Assembly: GCF_003387475.1 (NCBI RefSeq)
Contig: NZ_QUNO01000021.1
Location: 171,897-235,896 of the forward strand
Direction of reading: 5' to 3'
Length of the DNA: 64,000 nucleotides
Source: Kutzneria buriramensis
GTDB taxonomy: Bacteria > Actinomycetota > Actinomycetes > Mycobacteriales > Pseudonocardiaceae
Shown: piece after piece, positions 42,294 through 51,832 of the stretch
How positions within the stretch are numbered: the stretch's first letter is position 1
Layout of the letters: every line of letters starts with the position of its first letter
Notes under the pieces: generated by a model
What the model was told of the DNA's origin: nothing
Databases searched by the model: none
The model's input: the letters and a program-made list of their open reading frames with translations, nothing else
Made by a program: the position numbers and the translations under genes

Positions 42294-45200
42294 CTAGCCC
42301 CGCACTGCCGCCTCAGCCCGGCGAATGTCCCACACCGCCCCAAACCCCCGGTACAGCTCCAGACATTCCCCCAACACAGCCTCGGCCTCCCCAGCACGGC
42401 CCATCGAAGCCAGCAACCCCGCCCGTTCCTCCAACGTCTGGGCCAGCTCGAACACCCGTCCCACGGCCCGGTAATGCGTAGCCACCGACACCAACGCATC
42501 AGTGTCACGCTCGAAAACCGCCCGACACCGCTCCGCCGCCGCAGCCGCCCGAGCCGGCGTCGTCTCCCGGTGCGCCTCCGCCGAACACGCGGCAACCGCC
42601 TCCCGCGCGGTCGCCATGTCCCCGACACCAATCGCCATCCGAACCAACTCCGGCAACCACTGGTGCCGCAGCATCATCCCCTCGAACCGCGGATCGAGAA
42701 TGACACCCAATTCCGCCACAGCGTCCCCAGCCCGGCCCTCCCGCGCGGCAGCCATCGACTTCGCCGCCACCAGGAAATCGCTGTTCTCACGGTCGGACTC
42801 GCTGAGCACGGGCAGCGTAAGCCCGGCCTCCAGGTGCTTACGGATGCGCTCCTCGTCATCCCGGTGCGCGGCGATCAACGCCCCACACCCGTGCAGCAGC
42901 AGCACCGGACCGCCCTCGCGCAGCCCGTACCCGGTGAAGTCAGGCGAATCCCCGAGTGCCCGCGAAAGATCGCTGAGGGCGTCATCCCACTGCCCCAGCC
43001 AATACCGGTGCACCGCCCCGGCGACGTGCAGGCTGGCCAGCGGCGTGTTGTGGGCGGCGATCTCGAACGCCATGCGCAGGTCCTCGCCGGCCTCGGCGAG
43101 GCGGTCCAGGCATTGCAGCGTGAACATGCGGTTGTCCAGCAGCACCAGCCTCAGGTCGGTGAGACTGATGTCGGTGCCGACAATGTCCATCGCACGGTTG
43201 AGGTACTCGACGCCACGGGCGTAGTCGCGCCGCACGGCCTCCACCTGCCACAGCACTTCCAGCGACTGTCCCACGGTGAAGGCGTCGCCGACCTGTTCAC
43301 CAAGCGCCACCGCGCGGTGCGCCGTCTCCTGCGACACCTCCAGCTCGCCCGCGCTGGCCCGTTGCACCAGCGCTTGCAGCGACAGCAGCCGCGCGCGCCA
43401 CAATTGCGGCAGGTCGGAGTCGGCGAGCGCTTCGTCCAACATGGCCAGCGCCTTCTCCGCGTGCGACGCCCGGTACGGCACATACGCCAGCACCCACCGC
43501 ACCTCGGCGGCCAGGTTCGCGTCATGGAGGTGCGCCAACGCCTTGCGGCCCCACTGCTCGGCCTCGGCGTCACGGCCGATACGGAACAGCACGCTGGTGA
43601 GGTGCGCCATCAGCGCCGCCCGCGCGGAGTCGGCGATGTGCACGGTCTCCAGCACACGTTGCAGCAACTCCACGACCACCAGCGGCGCACGGTGGTGCAG
43701 CACCGACGCGGCCTGCGCCAACCACTCCGCCGCCCACGGCCCCATGCCGGACTCGGCCGCCAGCAACTGCTCCGCCACGTGCTCCTCGGGCCCGCCGGCT
43801 GCCGCGAGTGCCTGCGCCGCCTGGTAGTGCAGCCCCACGCGCAGCGCCGCCGGCATGCCCTCGTACAGCGACTGCCTGATCAGCGGGTGCCGGAACGCGA
43901 GCCGCAGGCCGGCGTCGCGCAGCACACCAGCGGCGATCGCCTCCTCGAACGGCTGCACCAGCGCCGACACCGACTTGCCCACGACCACCGACAGGTCGAC
44001 CACGCCGAACTCGCCGCCGAGCAGCGCCGCCCATCGCAGCACCTCGCGGGTCGCCTCCGACAGGAAGCCGAGACGCCCGGTCACCGCCGACACCAGCGAC
44101 ACCGGCACGCGCTCGAACGCCTCCGCCGTCACCTCCGCGGTGTCGTCGTCGACGTGCACGATCCGCTCGCGGACCAACGCGTCGGCCATCTCCCGCACGT
44201 ACAGGGGATTGCCGCCGGACCGGCCCGCGATCTCACGTAGTCGCGGCCCCGGCGGGGCGCCCACCAGCTCGCCGACCATGCCGGCGACGTCGTCGATGGT
44301 CAGCGGCGCCAAGCGCAGCACCGCGCCGCCCAGGCTCTCGGTGTCGCGGCGCAGCTGGTCCACCTCGGGCCGCTGGTGTGCCGGCCGCGTCGCGCCGATC
44401 AGCAGCAGCGGCAGCTTCGCGGTGAGCAGGCACAGCCGGTGCCACACCTCGAGGCTGGACTCGTCGGCCCACTGCACGTCGTCGAGGCCGACCGCGAGCG
44501 GGCCGTCCGCGCACAGCTCCTCGACCAGCGCCACGAGGCGGTCGATGGTGCTGAAGATGCTGTTGCCGCCGCCGACGATCGACTGATTGGCCTCGCTGTC
44601 GCGCAGCGCGTGCGCCAGCGCCACGCGGCGCGGGTCCGTCGACTGCGGCGTCACGTCCAGGCAGTCCAGCATCGCCCGCAGCGGGAACCGTTGCCCCAGG
44701 GTGTCCGCCACTGCGTGCGCCACCTGGCAGCCGGCCCACTCGGCATGCGCGAGACCGGCCATGAGCAGGGCGGACTTGCCGATGCCCATCTCGCCCTCGA
44801 TCCACACCGTCTGCCCGCGGCCGGCGCTGACCTCCGTGACGGCGGCGCGCAGCGCGTCCATCTCGGTCTCACGGCCGACGAGCGCGGCGGCAGGTGGGGG
44901 AGTGGTCGGAGCCGGTGCACGCGTCGTCGTCTGCACGGGGACAGTCGGCGTGAGCAGCAGCGTGGGGTCGTTGGCGAGGATCCGCTCGTGCAGTTCTTGC
45001 AGCTGCCGGCTCGGATCCACGCCCAGCTCGTCGATCAGCACCTGTCTGGCCTCGCGGAACGCCGTCAGCGCCTCCGCCTGCCGGCCGCACCGGTAGAGCG
45101 CCAGCATCAGCAGCCAGCGCGGGCGTTCACGGATCGGGTGCTCGTGCACCAGCGCCGCGATGTCGGCCACCGCCGTCGCGTGCTGACCGTTCGCGAGCGC

Positions 45201-45737
45201 CGCCTCCGCGCTCAGCTCGCGGGCCACTAAACGCAGCTCGCCCAGGCGGTAGCGCTGCGCCTGTGCGTACGGGCCGGTGACGCCCGACAGCGCCTCGCCC
45301 TGCCACAGCCCCAGCGCGTCGTCGAGGGAGCGCTGCGCGCCCACGGCGTCGCCGTCGGCGAGTTGGTGCTGGCCGTGTTCCCGCAGGCGTTCGAACTCCA
45401 CCACGTCCAGGTTCGCCGCCGGCAGCAGCAGCCGGTAGCCGGCGCCCTCCGACACGAGCAGCCCCGACGACTCGCGGCGCCCCCGGTCCGGCTCCAGCGC
45501 CTTGCGCAGCGAGGAGATGTACGTGTACAGGCTGCCCTCGACCGTCGCCGGCGGGTTCTCGCCCCACACGCCGTCGATCAGTTCCTCACGGGACACCACA
45601 TTCGTCGACCGCATGGCCAGCATCGCGATGACGGCGCGGGGGAGCGGCGAGCCGAGCGTCACCTCGCGGGGCCCCACCCAGACGCGCACCGGCCCGAGCA
45701 GCTTGGCCCGCAGCTCGGGTGTCGGTTGACTCGTCAT
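42294..45737 (-). CDS. SARP/AfsR-type regulator with BTAD and AAA ATPase domains
   Basis: 1147 residues. The OmpR-type winged HTH (about 10-95: AVIAMLAMRSTNVVSREELIDGVWG) is followed by a bacterial transcriptional activator domain (about 105-250, ending ELGVDPSRQLQELHERIL). After a Pro/Thr linker comes a large AAA ATPase domain with GEMGIGKSALL (near 315) and a helical, TPR-like C-terminus. This is the architecture of large SARPs that switch on specialised metabolism. It is divergent from a TIM-barrel-like gene, and 11-nt-spaced repeats lie between them. Likely pathway activator for the 46-51 kb genes. Confidence 0.88.
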   Translation of the reverse strand: MTSQPTPELRAKLLGPVRVWVGPREVTLGSPLPRAVIAMLAMRSTNVVSREELIDGVWGENPPATVEGSLYTYISSLRKALEPDRGRRESSGLLVSEGAGYRLLLPAANLDVVEFERLREHGQHQLADGDAVGAQRSLDDALGLWQGEALSGVTGPYAQAQRYRLGELRLVARELSAEAALANGQHATAVADIAALVHEHPIRERPRWLLMLALYRCGRQAEALTAFREARQVLIDELGVDPSRQLQELHERILANDPTLLLTPTVPVQTTTRAPAPTTPPPAAALVGRETEMDALRAAVTEVSAGRGQTVWIEGEMGIGKSALLMAGLAHAEWAGCQVAHAVADTLGQRFPLRAMLDCLDVTPQSTDPRRVALAHALRDSEANQSIVGGGNSIFSTIDRLVALVEELCADGPLAVGLDDVQWADESSLEVWHRLCLLTAKLPLLLIGATRPAHQRPEVDQLRRDTESLGGAVLRLAPLTIDDVAGMVGELVGAPPGPRLREIAGRSGGNPLYVREMADALVRERIVHVDDDTAEVTAEAFERVPVSLVSAVTGRLGFLSEATREVLRWAALLGGEFGVVDLSVVVGKSVSALVQPFEEAIAAGVLRDAGLRLAFRHPLIRQSLYEGMPAALRVGLHYQAAQALAAAGGPEEHVAEQLLAAESGMGPWAAEWLAQAASVLHHRAPLVVVELLQRVLETVHIADSARAALMAHLTSVLFRIGRDAEAEQWGRKALAHLHDANLAAEVRWVLAYVPYRASHAEKALAMLDEALADSDLPQLWRARLLSLQALVQRASAGELEVSQETAHRAVALGEQVGDAFTVGQSLEVLWQVEAVRRDYARGVEYLNRAMDIVGTDISLTDLRLVLLDNRMFTLQCLDRLAEAGEDLRMAFEIAAHNTPLASLHVAGAVHRYWLGQWDDALSDLSRALGDSPDFTGYGLREGGPVLLLHGCGALIAAHRDDEERIRKHLEAGLTLPVLSESDRENSDFLVAAKSMAAAREGRAGDAVAELGVILDPRFEGMMLRHQWLPELVRMAIGVGDMATAREAVAACSAEAHRETTPARAAAAAERCRAVFERDTDALVSVATHYRAVGRVFELAQTLEERAGLLASMGRAGEAEAVLGECLELYRGFGAVWDIRRAEAAVRG

Positions 45738-45823
45738 CAGGAATCACTCCGCCGGTCGTCGTCACGATCACCGAACAGTCTCACGTATCAGGCGCCGCCT
45801 CGGCCACAGCCGCGCTGAGCGGG

Positions 45824-45853
45824 TCTGGAGACGGCGTCTAGATCATTTGGAGA
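45824..45853. promoter_or_regulatory. Possible SARP site: 11-nt periodic repeats
   Basis: TCTGGAGA (45824), CGTCTAGA (45835) and TTTGGAGA (45846) are in register every 11 nt, ending in AGA each time. SARP proteins bind direct repeats at one-helical-turn spacing. The site sits between the SARP gene and the divergent plus-strand gene. Confidence 0.35.
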
Positions 45854-45871
45854 TCGGGCGACGACCCTGTT

Positions 45872-46591
45872 GTGGTGGGTGGATGTGGATTGTGCGTGGG
45901 GGTGGGCGGCGCGGTGGAGTGGCCCGGGGACGGCCGGCAGTACGGGCACGGTTTTCTGACCGGTCGGACGACGCTCGGGGATGTCGTCGGCTTCTCCACC
46001 GCCTGCTTCACGTCGGGAGACTTCCCGGTCGCGGCCCTGGCCTGCAAGGCCTACGGCGGCAACGCCGTGGAGCTCGCCTGCGCCGGCTCCACCCGCACCG
46101 AGGTCCTGGCCCACGCTGTCGAGCAGCTGCGCGCCCACGGCCTGCGGCCCTCCGTCCTCCTCCGTGACGGCTGCACGCGCCCGATCGACGTCGACGCGCC
46201 GCTGATCGTGCCGGCCGACCAGCCACTGCTGGACATCCCCAAGCTGCTGACGTTCCGCAACACGGCCGAACCTGAGCTGCTCGACCAGGCGCTGGCGGCC
46301 CACCCCGCCGCGTCGCTCTGCCTGGACGCCTCGCTGGCCTTCGCCACCGGCGGCCACCTCCTGCTGCGGGCCCTGGCCGGCGACCACGCCGACCGCCTCA
46401 GCCAGGTCAACGTCGGCACCGTCGACACCGAGCCGTCGCTGGTAGAGCTGGTCTCCGCCGCCTTCGACGCGGCCGGGCGGGCGGTGCCGGTGATCATCGA
46501 ACGGCCGGGTCCGGTGTGGGAGGAGGGCCTCGCCGAGGAGGTCGCCCGCCTGCGCGCGCTGGCCCGCCGCTTCCTCACGCCGTACCGGTGA
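45872..46591 (+). CDS. Unrecognised protein, possibly xylose-isomerase-like TIM barrel
   Basis: Up to 239 residues from GTG 45872; several in-frame GTG/TTG codons follow (to GTG 45914) and the glycine-rich N-terminus may not be translated. The conserved-looking part starts at VGFSTACFTSGDFPVAALACKAYGG. This resembles the first strand and helix of sugar phosphate isomerase/epimerase barrels, but the later metal-ligand motifs are not evident and the protein is short. No function is assigned. It is divergent from the SARP gene and convergent with the methyltransferase, so it may belong to the same island. Confidence 0.55.
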   Translation: MVGGCGLCVGVGGAVEWPGDGRQYGHGFLTGRTTLGDVVGFSTACFTSGDFPVAALACKAYGGNAVELACAGSTRTEVLAHAVEQLRAHGLRPSVLLRDGCTRPIDVDAPLIVPADQPLLDIPKLLTFRNTAEPELLDQALAAHPAASLCLDASLAFATGGHLLLRALAGDHADRLSQVNVGTVDTEPSLVELVSAAFDAAGRAVPVIIERPGPVWEEGLAEEVARLRALARRFLTPYR

Positions 46592-46620
46592 GCCCCGGGC
46601 CGAGGGCTCACCGGTTGCAG

Positions 46621-48291
46621 TCATCGCGCGGCCGGGATCAGTGGCTTGCGCGCCCGCAGGACGTAGGTGTCCAGCGGGAGCCCGACCGTCGCCGTGAGCT
46701 CGAAGCCCGCCTCCGCCAGCAGCGCGCGGTAGTGGGACTCGGTCCGTTCCCGCCCGCCGACGTTGCACAGCATGTGCACGTCCCACGCCACGGCCAGCGA
46801 CTCGCCACCCTCGACGTCCGGCAGCAGGCGCTCGATCACCAGCAGCTCGGCGTGGTCGGGCATCGCGTCGGCGATGGTCGCCAGGATGGACCGGCACTGG
46901 GCGTCGTCCCAGTCGTGCAGGACCCGCGACAGCAGGTAGACGTCGCCGGTGGACGGCACGCTCTCGGTGAAGTCGCCGGCGACGAGCGTGCAGCGGTCGG
47001 CGACCGGCGCCAGCGTGGTCTCGGCGACGGCCAGCGCGTGCGGGCGTTCCAGCAGCACGCCGTGCAGGGGCGGGTTGGCGGCGAGCACCCGTGACAGCAG
47101 CGCGCCGTTGCCGCCGGCGATGTCGACGACGGTCTTCGCCCGACCGAAGTCGATCATCCGGGCCAGGTCGGTGAAGACGGCGTTGCTGGCCGCCATCGAG
47201 GCGTGGAACAGCTCGGCCAGCTCGGGGTCGGCGGCCATGTGCGCGAAGTGGTGCTCGCCGAAGACCTTCGCGTACGACTCCTCGCCCGTCCGGACGGCGG
47301 CGGTGAGCTCGGCGAACGACCGGTAGAACGGCCCGCCGTACATCAGGGCCAGCGGCCGCAGCGATCCGTCCACATCGGACCGCAGCAGTGAGCCGAGTTC
47401 GGTCAGCGCGTGGCCGCCCTCCGACGCGCGGACCAGGCCGAGGGTGGCCAGGTAGCGCAGCAGGCGGCCGAGGCTGTCGCCGTCGGTGCCGGTCGCGGCG
47501 GCCAGGCTCGGCAGGTCGGACATGGTCACCAGGTGGTCCGGCAGGCACAGCTCCGCGGCGGCGGCGATGGCCTGCGTGGCCCATGCGCCGGTCATCAGCC
47601 GCAGCACGTGCGTGCCGGCGGCGGACTCCCGCCGGTGCAGGTCCAGCAGCTGGGGGAACTTGCCGGCGCTGATCAGCTCGAGCCGGCGGAACGCCGGCTG
47701 CGGGTGCTGGGCGTCGCGGAAGTACAGGATCGTGTTGTCCTCGTGGCCGTTGTAGCCGCCGCCGTCCGGCCGCATCCGGCCGGCCACGATCTCCCGCAGT
47801 CCACACAGGACGATCGCGTCGGCGCGCGGCACGGCCAGCGCGAAGTGGTTCTCCCGGCCGTGCCGCCGCTCGTCCTCGGCCACGTGCACCAGCGCCGGCG
47901 GCGTGGCCATGGCGAAGATCTCGAGCTCACAGGGGTTCCCCAGGCGGTCGGTGACCGCGGCGCGCAGGATGCCCACCGTCAGCTCCTCGACCGGCAGGCC
48001 GTACCGGCCGCTGAGCCGGTCGCGCACCACCACGCTCGGGATCGTCTGTCCGACCTGGATGCCCCGGCGGGCGAGCTCCGCACCCAGGCCGTCCAATGTT
48101 CGGGGAAACACCAGCACGGCGGCGTGTGTGAAGCGCGTGTGCGCGGCCAGCGCCGCGCGCTCGGCCTCGTCCAGCGACGGCATGGCCGCAGCCAGCACGG
48201 AAGCGGTGTCGTTGGCTCGGATGAGCGTGGTCACCGCGGTGAGGCGAGCGAGGTCCTCCGGGGCGAGCGCGGGCGCGATCGTCACGGTCAT
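46621..48291 (-). CDS. O-methyltransferase with unrecognised N-terminal domain
   Basis: 556 residues from ATG 48291 (GGAG 9 nt upstream). The C-terminal 340 residues are a class I O-methyltransferase of the plant-OMT/acetylserotonin type: dimerisation HTH (about 220-300), SAM motif VVDIAGGNGALL, GDFTESVP, and the catalytic His in RVLHDWDD. The first 210 residues form a separate domain I do not recognise (GQTIPSVVVRDRL, ERRHGRENHFALAVP, GGGYNGHEDNTILYF). The pair with the PobA-like monooxygenase 18 nt upstream suggests hydroxylation then O-methylation of an aromatic compound. Confidence 0.82.
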   Translation of the reverse strand: MTVTIAPALAPEDLARLTAVTTLIRANDTASVLAAAMPSLDEAERAALAAHTRFTHAAVLVFPRTLDGLGAELARRGIQVGQTIPSVVVRDRLSGRYGLPVEELTVGILRAAVTDRLGNPCELEIFAMATPPALVHVAEDERRHGRENHFALAVPRADAIVLCGLREIVAGRMRPDGGGYNGHEDNTILYFRDAQHPQPAFRRLELISAGKFPQLLDLHRRESAAGTHVLRLMTGAWATQAIAAAAELCLPDHLVTMSDLPSLAAATGTDGDSLGRLLRYLATLGLVRASEGGHALTELGSLLRSDVDGSLRPLALMYGGPFYRSFAELTAAVRTGEESYAKVFGEHHFAHMAADPELAELFHASMAASNAVFTDLARMIDFGRAKTVVDIAGGNGALLSRVLAANPPLHGVLLERPHALAVAETTLAPVADRCTLVAGDFTESVPSTGDVYLLSRVLHDWDDAQCRSILATIADAMPDHAELLVIERLLPDVEGGESLAVAWDVHMLCNVGGRERTESHYRALLAEAGFELTATVGLPLDTYVLRARKPLIPAAR

Positions 48292-48309
48292 GGTGTGCAC
48301 TCCAACTTG

Positions 48310-49470
48310 TCAGATGCCGACGTAGTTCTCAGCGAAGAAGTCCTGGTGGGAGCGGCTGTCCCGGAGGCTCGAGAGCCGGGCGCGCCGCAGCACGCGCTGG
48401 AAGCCGGCGTCCGGCTCGGCGGCGGCCGGGCCGTGCAGCAGGGTGATCATCCAGTGCGAGAACTCCTGGGCCCGCCAGATGCGGGGCAGGCAGGTCCGCG
48501 AGTAGGCGCGCAGCGCGGCTTCGTCCTCGCGGGTCACCGCGTCGGTGAGGGCGCGGGCGAGCACCTCCGCCTGCATGATCGCCAGGTTGGCTCCCTTGGC
48601 CGCGGACGGGCTGATCAGGCTGGCGGCGTCGCCGGCCAGGAACAGGCGGCCGTGCTGCATCGGGTCGACGACGTCGGAGCGCAGCCGCACCATCCGGCGC
48701 TCGGTGACCGGTCCCTCGCGCAGCGGCCCGAACCTGTCCACCCGCATCCGGATGGCCAGCTCGGACCAGATCCGCTCGTCGGGCCAGGCCGCCGGGTCGT
48801 CGTCGGCGCAGACCTGGAGGTAGTAGCGGGTGACCTGCGGGCTGCGGGCCATGTGGCCGGCGAATCCGTTGTCGTGCAAGGCATAGGTCACCGCGGTCAT
48901 GCTCTGCGGGGCCTCCGTGAGCACGGCCAGCCAGGCGATGCCGTGGTCGCGGGCGTGGCGGGTGGCCAGGTCCGCCGGCAGGGCCCGGCGGGAGACGCCG
49001 TTGCTGCCGTCGCAGCCGACCACGAACCGCCCGCGGGACTCGCCGCCGTTGTGACGGACCGTGGCCGTTGCCGCGTCTATTTCCGTGACGGTCACGTCGA
49101 ACCGGATCCGGCCGCCACGGTGCAGGTACTCGGCGATGAGGTCGGTGACGAGGTGCTGCTGCGGGTAGACGGTGTGCACCTCGCCGCGGCCCAGCTCGCC
49201 GTAGTTGAGCTCGAATTCGCCTTCGGCGTCGCGGAAGGCGCACGTGTCGTGCGACTGTCCACTTCGGAGCATGCCGGCGGCCAGGCCGTGCTCGGTGAGC
49301 ACGCGGGCGCTGTTCGCGCCGAGAAAGCCCGCCCTGGCCCGGGTCTGCACCCGCTCGCGGCTGCCCCGCTCCAGAATGAGTGTGTCGATTCCGTTGGCTC
49401 GCAACAGATTGCCCAGCACGAGCCCGGCTGGCCCCGCGCCCACGATGAGCACGGTCGCCCGATCGGCCAT
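48310..49470 (-). CDS. FAD-dependent aromatic hydroxylase, PobA-like
   Basis: 386 residues. The FAD-binding motifs are GAGPAGLVLG at the N-terminus, DG in GCDGSNGVSR, and GDAASLISPSAAKGANLA. Features of 4-hydroxybenzoate 3-monooxygenase are visible: QTRARAGFL and TRYYLQV. It likely hydroxylates a 4-hydroxybenzoate-like aromatic acid with NAD(P)H and oxygen. The context is not a beta-ketoadipate operon; the downstream O-methyltransferase and nearby SARP suggest a biosynthetic use. Confidence 0.85.
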   Translation of the reverse strand: MADRATVLIVGAGPAGLVLGNLLRANGIDTLILERGSRERVQTRARAGFLGANSARVLTEHGLAAGMLRSGQSHDTCAFRDAEGEFELNYGELGRGEVHTVYPQQHLVTDLIAEYLHRGGRIRFDVTVTEIDAATATVRHNGGESRGRFVVGCDGSNGVSRRALPADLATRHARDHGIAWLAVLTEAPQSMTAVTYALHDNGFAGHMARSPQVTRYYLQVCADDDPAAWPDERIWSELAIRMRVDRFGPLREGPVTERRMVRLRSDVVDPMQHGRLFLAGDAASLISPSAAKGANLAIMQAEVLARALTDAVTREDEAALRAYSRTCLPRIWRAQEFSHWMITLLHGPAAAEPDAGFQRVLRRARLSSLRDSRSHQDFFAENYVGI

Positions 49471-49506
49471 GATCGCCCTAGTCCTAACGCTGCGTCACGA
49501 CCGTCG

Positions 49507-49535
49507 CCGACAGTGTTTGCGCGGACAACTGTCGG
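49507..49535. promoter_or_regulatory. Inverted repeat in the monooxygenase/aldehyde dehydrogenase promoter region
   Basis: CCGACAGT (49507) and ACTGTCGG (49528), 13-nt spacer, directly upstream of the PobA-like gene. A third GACAGTCGG half-site lies at 49659 and a GTATAC palindrome at 49677, near the aldehyde dehydrogenase. Candidate operators for the 253-nt divergent gap. Confidence 0.35.
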
Positions 49536-49723
49536 GAGGTCTGGAGATGATCTTCCGGGCGCAGAGATAACAACGCGGACGGGAGCCAGTCCAGTCGAGG
49601 GGGCCGGTGGCGCACTTAATCACCTGACCGGGTGCTTTAGCGGACGGGAGCAGCCGCTGACAGTCGGCTGCATACGGTATACAGTAGGCGCAGGCAGGTG
49701 AGTGAACGGAGGCGCGCGTCCCC

Positions 49724-51085
49724 ATGTACACAGTCACCAACCCGGCCACGGGCGAGCTCGTGGAGGAGATCCCGAACGCGACCGATGCCGAGGTCCGGGC
49801 GGCCGTCGGCCGGGTCCACGCCGGCTTCGCCGACTGGCGCCGCCGGCCGGCCACCGAGCGGGCGAAGATCGTGCTGCGGGCCGCCGAGCTGTTCGCCGAG
49901 CGCGCCGACGAACTGGCCGCGATCATGACCCTGGAGATGGGCAAGCGGATCAACGAGGGCCGCGGCGAGATCGGCATCGTGGTCGACATCTTCCGCTACT
50001 ACGGCGAGCACGGCCCCGACCTGATCGCCGACCAGCCGCTGGCCATCCGCGGCGGCGAGGCCGTCATCCAGAAGACGCCGCTGGGCGCGCTGCTGGGCGT
50101 CATGCCGTGGAACTTCCCGTGCTACCAGGTGGCCCGCTTCGTCGCGCCGAACCTGGTGCTGGGCAACACCATCCTGCTCAAGCACGCGTCGATCTGCCCG
50201 CGCTCGGCGCTGGCCATCGAGCGGCTGCTGCACGACGCCGGAGTGCCGGAGGACGTGTACGTCAACACCTTCGCGTCCAGCCGCCAGGTCCCGGCGATCC
50301 TCGCCGATCCCCGCATCCAGGGCGTGTCCCTGACCGGCAGCGAGCAGGCCGGCATCGCGGTCGCCGCCGACGCCGGGCGCAACCTCAAGAAGGCCGTGCT
50401 CGAACTCGGCGGCTCGGACCCGCTGATCGTGCTCGACACCGCCGACATGGACGAGACCGTCAGCCGGACGGCGACCGCGCGCATGCGCAACTGCGGCCAG
50501 TCCTGCAACGCGCCCAAGCGCATGATCGTCATGGCCGACCTCTACGACGAGTTCGTGGACAAGCTGACCAAGCGCGTCGGCGACTACTACCAGCCCGGCG
50601 ACCCTTCCGACCCCGCCACCAAGCTGCCGCCGCTCGCCTCGACCGCGGCCCGCGACGAGGTCGCCGGGCAGGTGGCCAAGGCGATCGAGCAGGGCGCGAC
50701 GCTGCGCACCGGCGGCCACCCCATCGACCGGCCCGGCGCCTACCTGGAGGCCACCGTCCTCACCGACGTCACGCCGGACATGGACGCGTACCACGAGGAG
50801 ATCTTCGGGCCGGTCGTGCTGGTGTTCCGCGCCGAGACCGAGGAACAGGCGATCGCCATCGCCAACGATTCGCCGTTCGGGCTGGGCGCGAGCGTCTGGG
50901 GCACGGATCCGGACCGAATGCGCCGGGTGGCCGAGCGGATCGAGTCCGGAATGGTCTACCTCAACAGCGCCGGCGGTTCGCAGGCCGATCTGCCGTTCGG
51001 CGGCATCAAGCGGTCCGGCATGGGCCGTGAGCTGGGCCCTGCCGGTATCGAGGAATTCATGAACCAGAAAAGCATCCGGCTTTAG
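49724..51085 (+). CDS. NAD(P)-dependent aldehyde dehydrogenase, succinate-semialdehyde type
   Basis: 453 residues from ATG 49724 (GGAGG upstream). Aldehyde dehydrogenase hallmarks: PWNFPCYQ, catalytic Glu in LELGGSDP, catalytic Cys in NCGQSCNAPKR and EIFGPVV. Length and the short N-terminus match the GabD/Sad subgroup that oxidises succinate semialdehyde; other aliphatic aldehydes are possible. It is divergent from the PobA-like gene and followed by a hemerythrin gene in the same direction. Confidence 0.9.
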   Translation: MYTVTNPATGELVEEIPNATDAEVRAAVGRVHAGFADWRRRPATERAKIVLRAAELFAERADELAAIMTLEMGKRINEGRGEIGIVVDIFRYYGEHGPDLIADQPLAIRGGEAVIQKTPLGALLGVMPWNFPCYQVARFVAPNLVLGNTILLKHASICPRSALAIERLLHDAGVPEDVYVNTFASSRQVPAILADPRIQGVSLTGSEQAGIAVAADAGRNLKKAVLELGGSDPLIVLDTADMDETVSRTATARMRNCGQSCNAPKRMIVMADLYDEFVDKLTKRVGDYYQPGDPSDPATKLPPLASTAARDEVAGQVAKAIEQGATLRTGGHPIDRPGAYLEATVLTDVTPDMDAYHEEIFGPVVLVFRAETEEQAIAIANDSPFGLGASVWGTDPDRMRRVAERIESGMVYLNSAGGSQADLPFGGIKRSGMGRELGPAGIEEFMNQKSIRL

Positions 51086-51180
51086 GCCGTTCGGGTAACA
51101 CTTGCGGGACCTTCGCACCCTCGGGTCGGCCGGTTCGCCGAAAATTGCGTGTGTCAGGACATCCGAACGAGGAGGGTGTC

Positions 51181-51726
51181 ATGACAGCCGCCACCGACCG
51201 TCGCGCTTTCGACGGCCGCCGAGTGTTCCGCCTGCACGCGATTTTCCGCCGCGAGCTCGCCCGCAATGTCGAATTGACGCGCGCGGTCGCCGACGACGAC
51301 AGCGTCGCCGCACAACTCGTCGCCGACCGGATCCGGCTGGTCGACAACGCCATCTACCGGCACAACTGCGCCGAGGACGCCGTGCTGTGGCCGCGCCTGG
51401 TCGGGGACCGGCCCAGCGAGGCCGACATCATGGTCGACGTCATGCACAAGCAGCACCGCGCCCTCGACGCGATGTCGCTCGGCGTGCAGGCCGCGATCCT
51501 CGCCTGGGAGGACGAGCCGACCCGGCACCGGCGGGAGATGCTCGCCGACGCGCTGGAACGCTTCGAGCAGGCCCACGGCGAGCACGTCTGCGCCACCGAG
51601 CTGTTCGTCGTGCCGCTGCTGGAGCGGCACCTGAGCACGGCCGACTGGACCGACGTGCTGCGGGGCGGCATCGAGGACTGCGACTCGGACACGGTCGCCG
51701 CCCTGTCGGCGCTGCTGCGGAAGTGA
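51181..51726 (+). CDS. Hemerythrin-like HHE domain protein
   Basis: 181 residues from ATG 51181 (GAGGAGG 5-6 nt upstream). A four-helix hemerythrin domain with His/Glu iron ligands in RLHAIFRREL, RHNCAEDAVLWP, MHKQHRALD and HGEHVCATELFVVPLLE. It probably binds a di-iron centre and senses or handles oxygen or nitric oxide; the function in actinobacteria is unsettled. Followed by a strong hairpin. Confidence 0.85.
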   Translation: MTAATDRRAFDGRRVFRLHAIFRRELARNVELTRAVADDDSVAAQLVADRIRLVDNAIYRHNCAEDAVLWPRLVGDRPSEADIMVDVMHKQHRALDAMSLGVQAAILAWEDEPTRHRREMLADALERFEQAHGEHVCATELFVVPLLERHLSTADWTDVLRGGIEDCDSDTVAALSALLRK

Positions 51727-51740
51727 TGCCGCGCGGAGGT

Positions 51741-51786
51741 CCGGTCACCTTGATCGACGACCGTGGCATCGATCAAGGTGAGCCGG
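51741..51786. terminator. Hairpin after the hemerythrin gene
   Basis: CCGG plus TCACCTTGATCGA (51741-51757) pairs with TCGATCAAGGTGA (51769-51781) and CCGG after one bulged base; loop 11 nt. It lies 15 nt after the stop. No T-tract. Confidence 0.65.
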
Positions 51787-51832
51787 CCGGCGCGGCCTAC
51801 CGGCGGTCGTGGTGTCCGCGCATACTGCCGGC

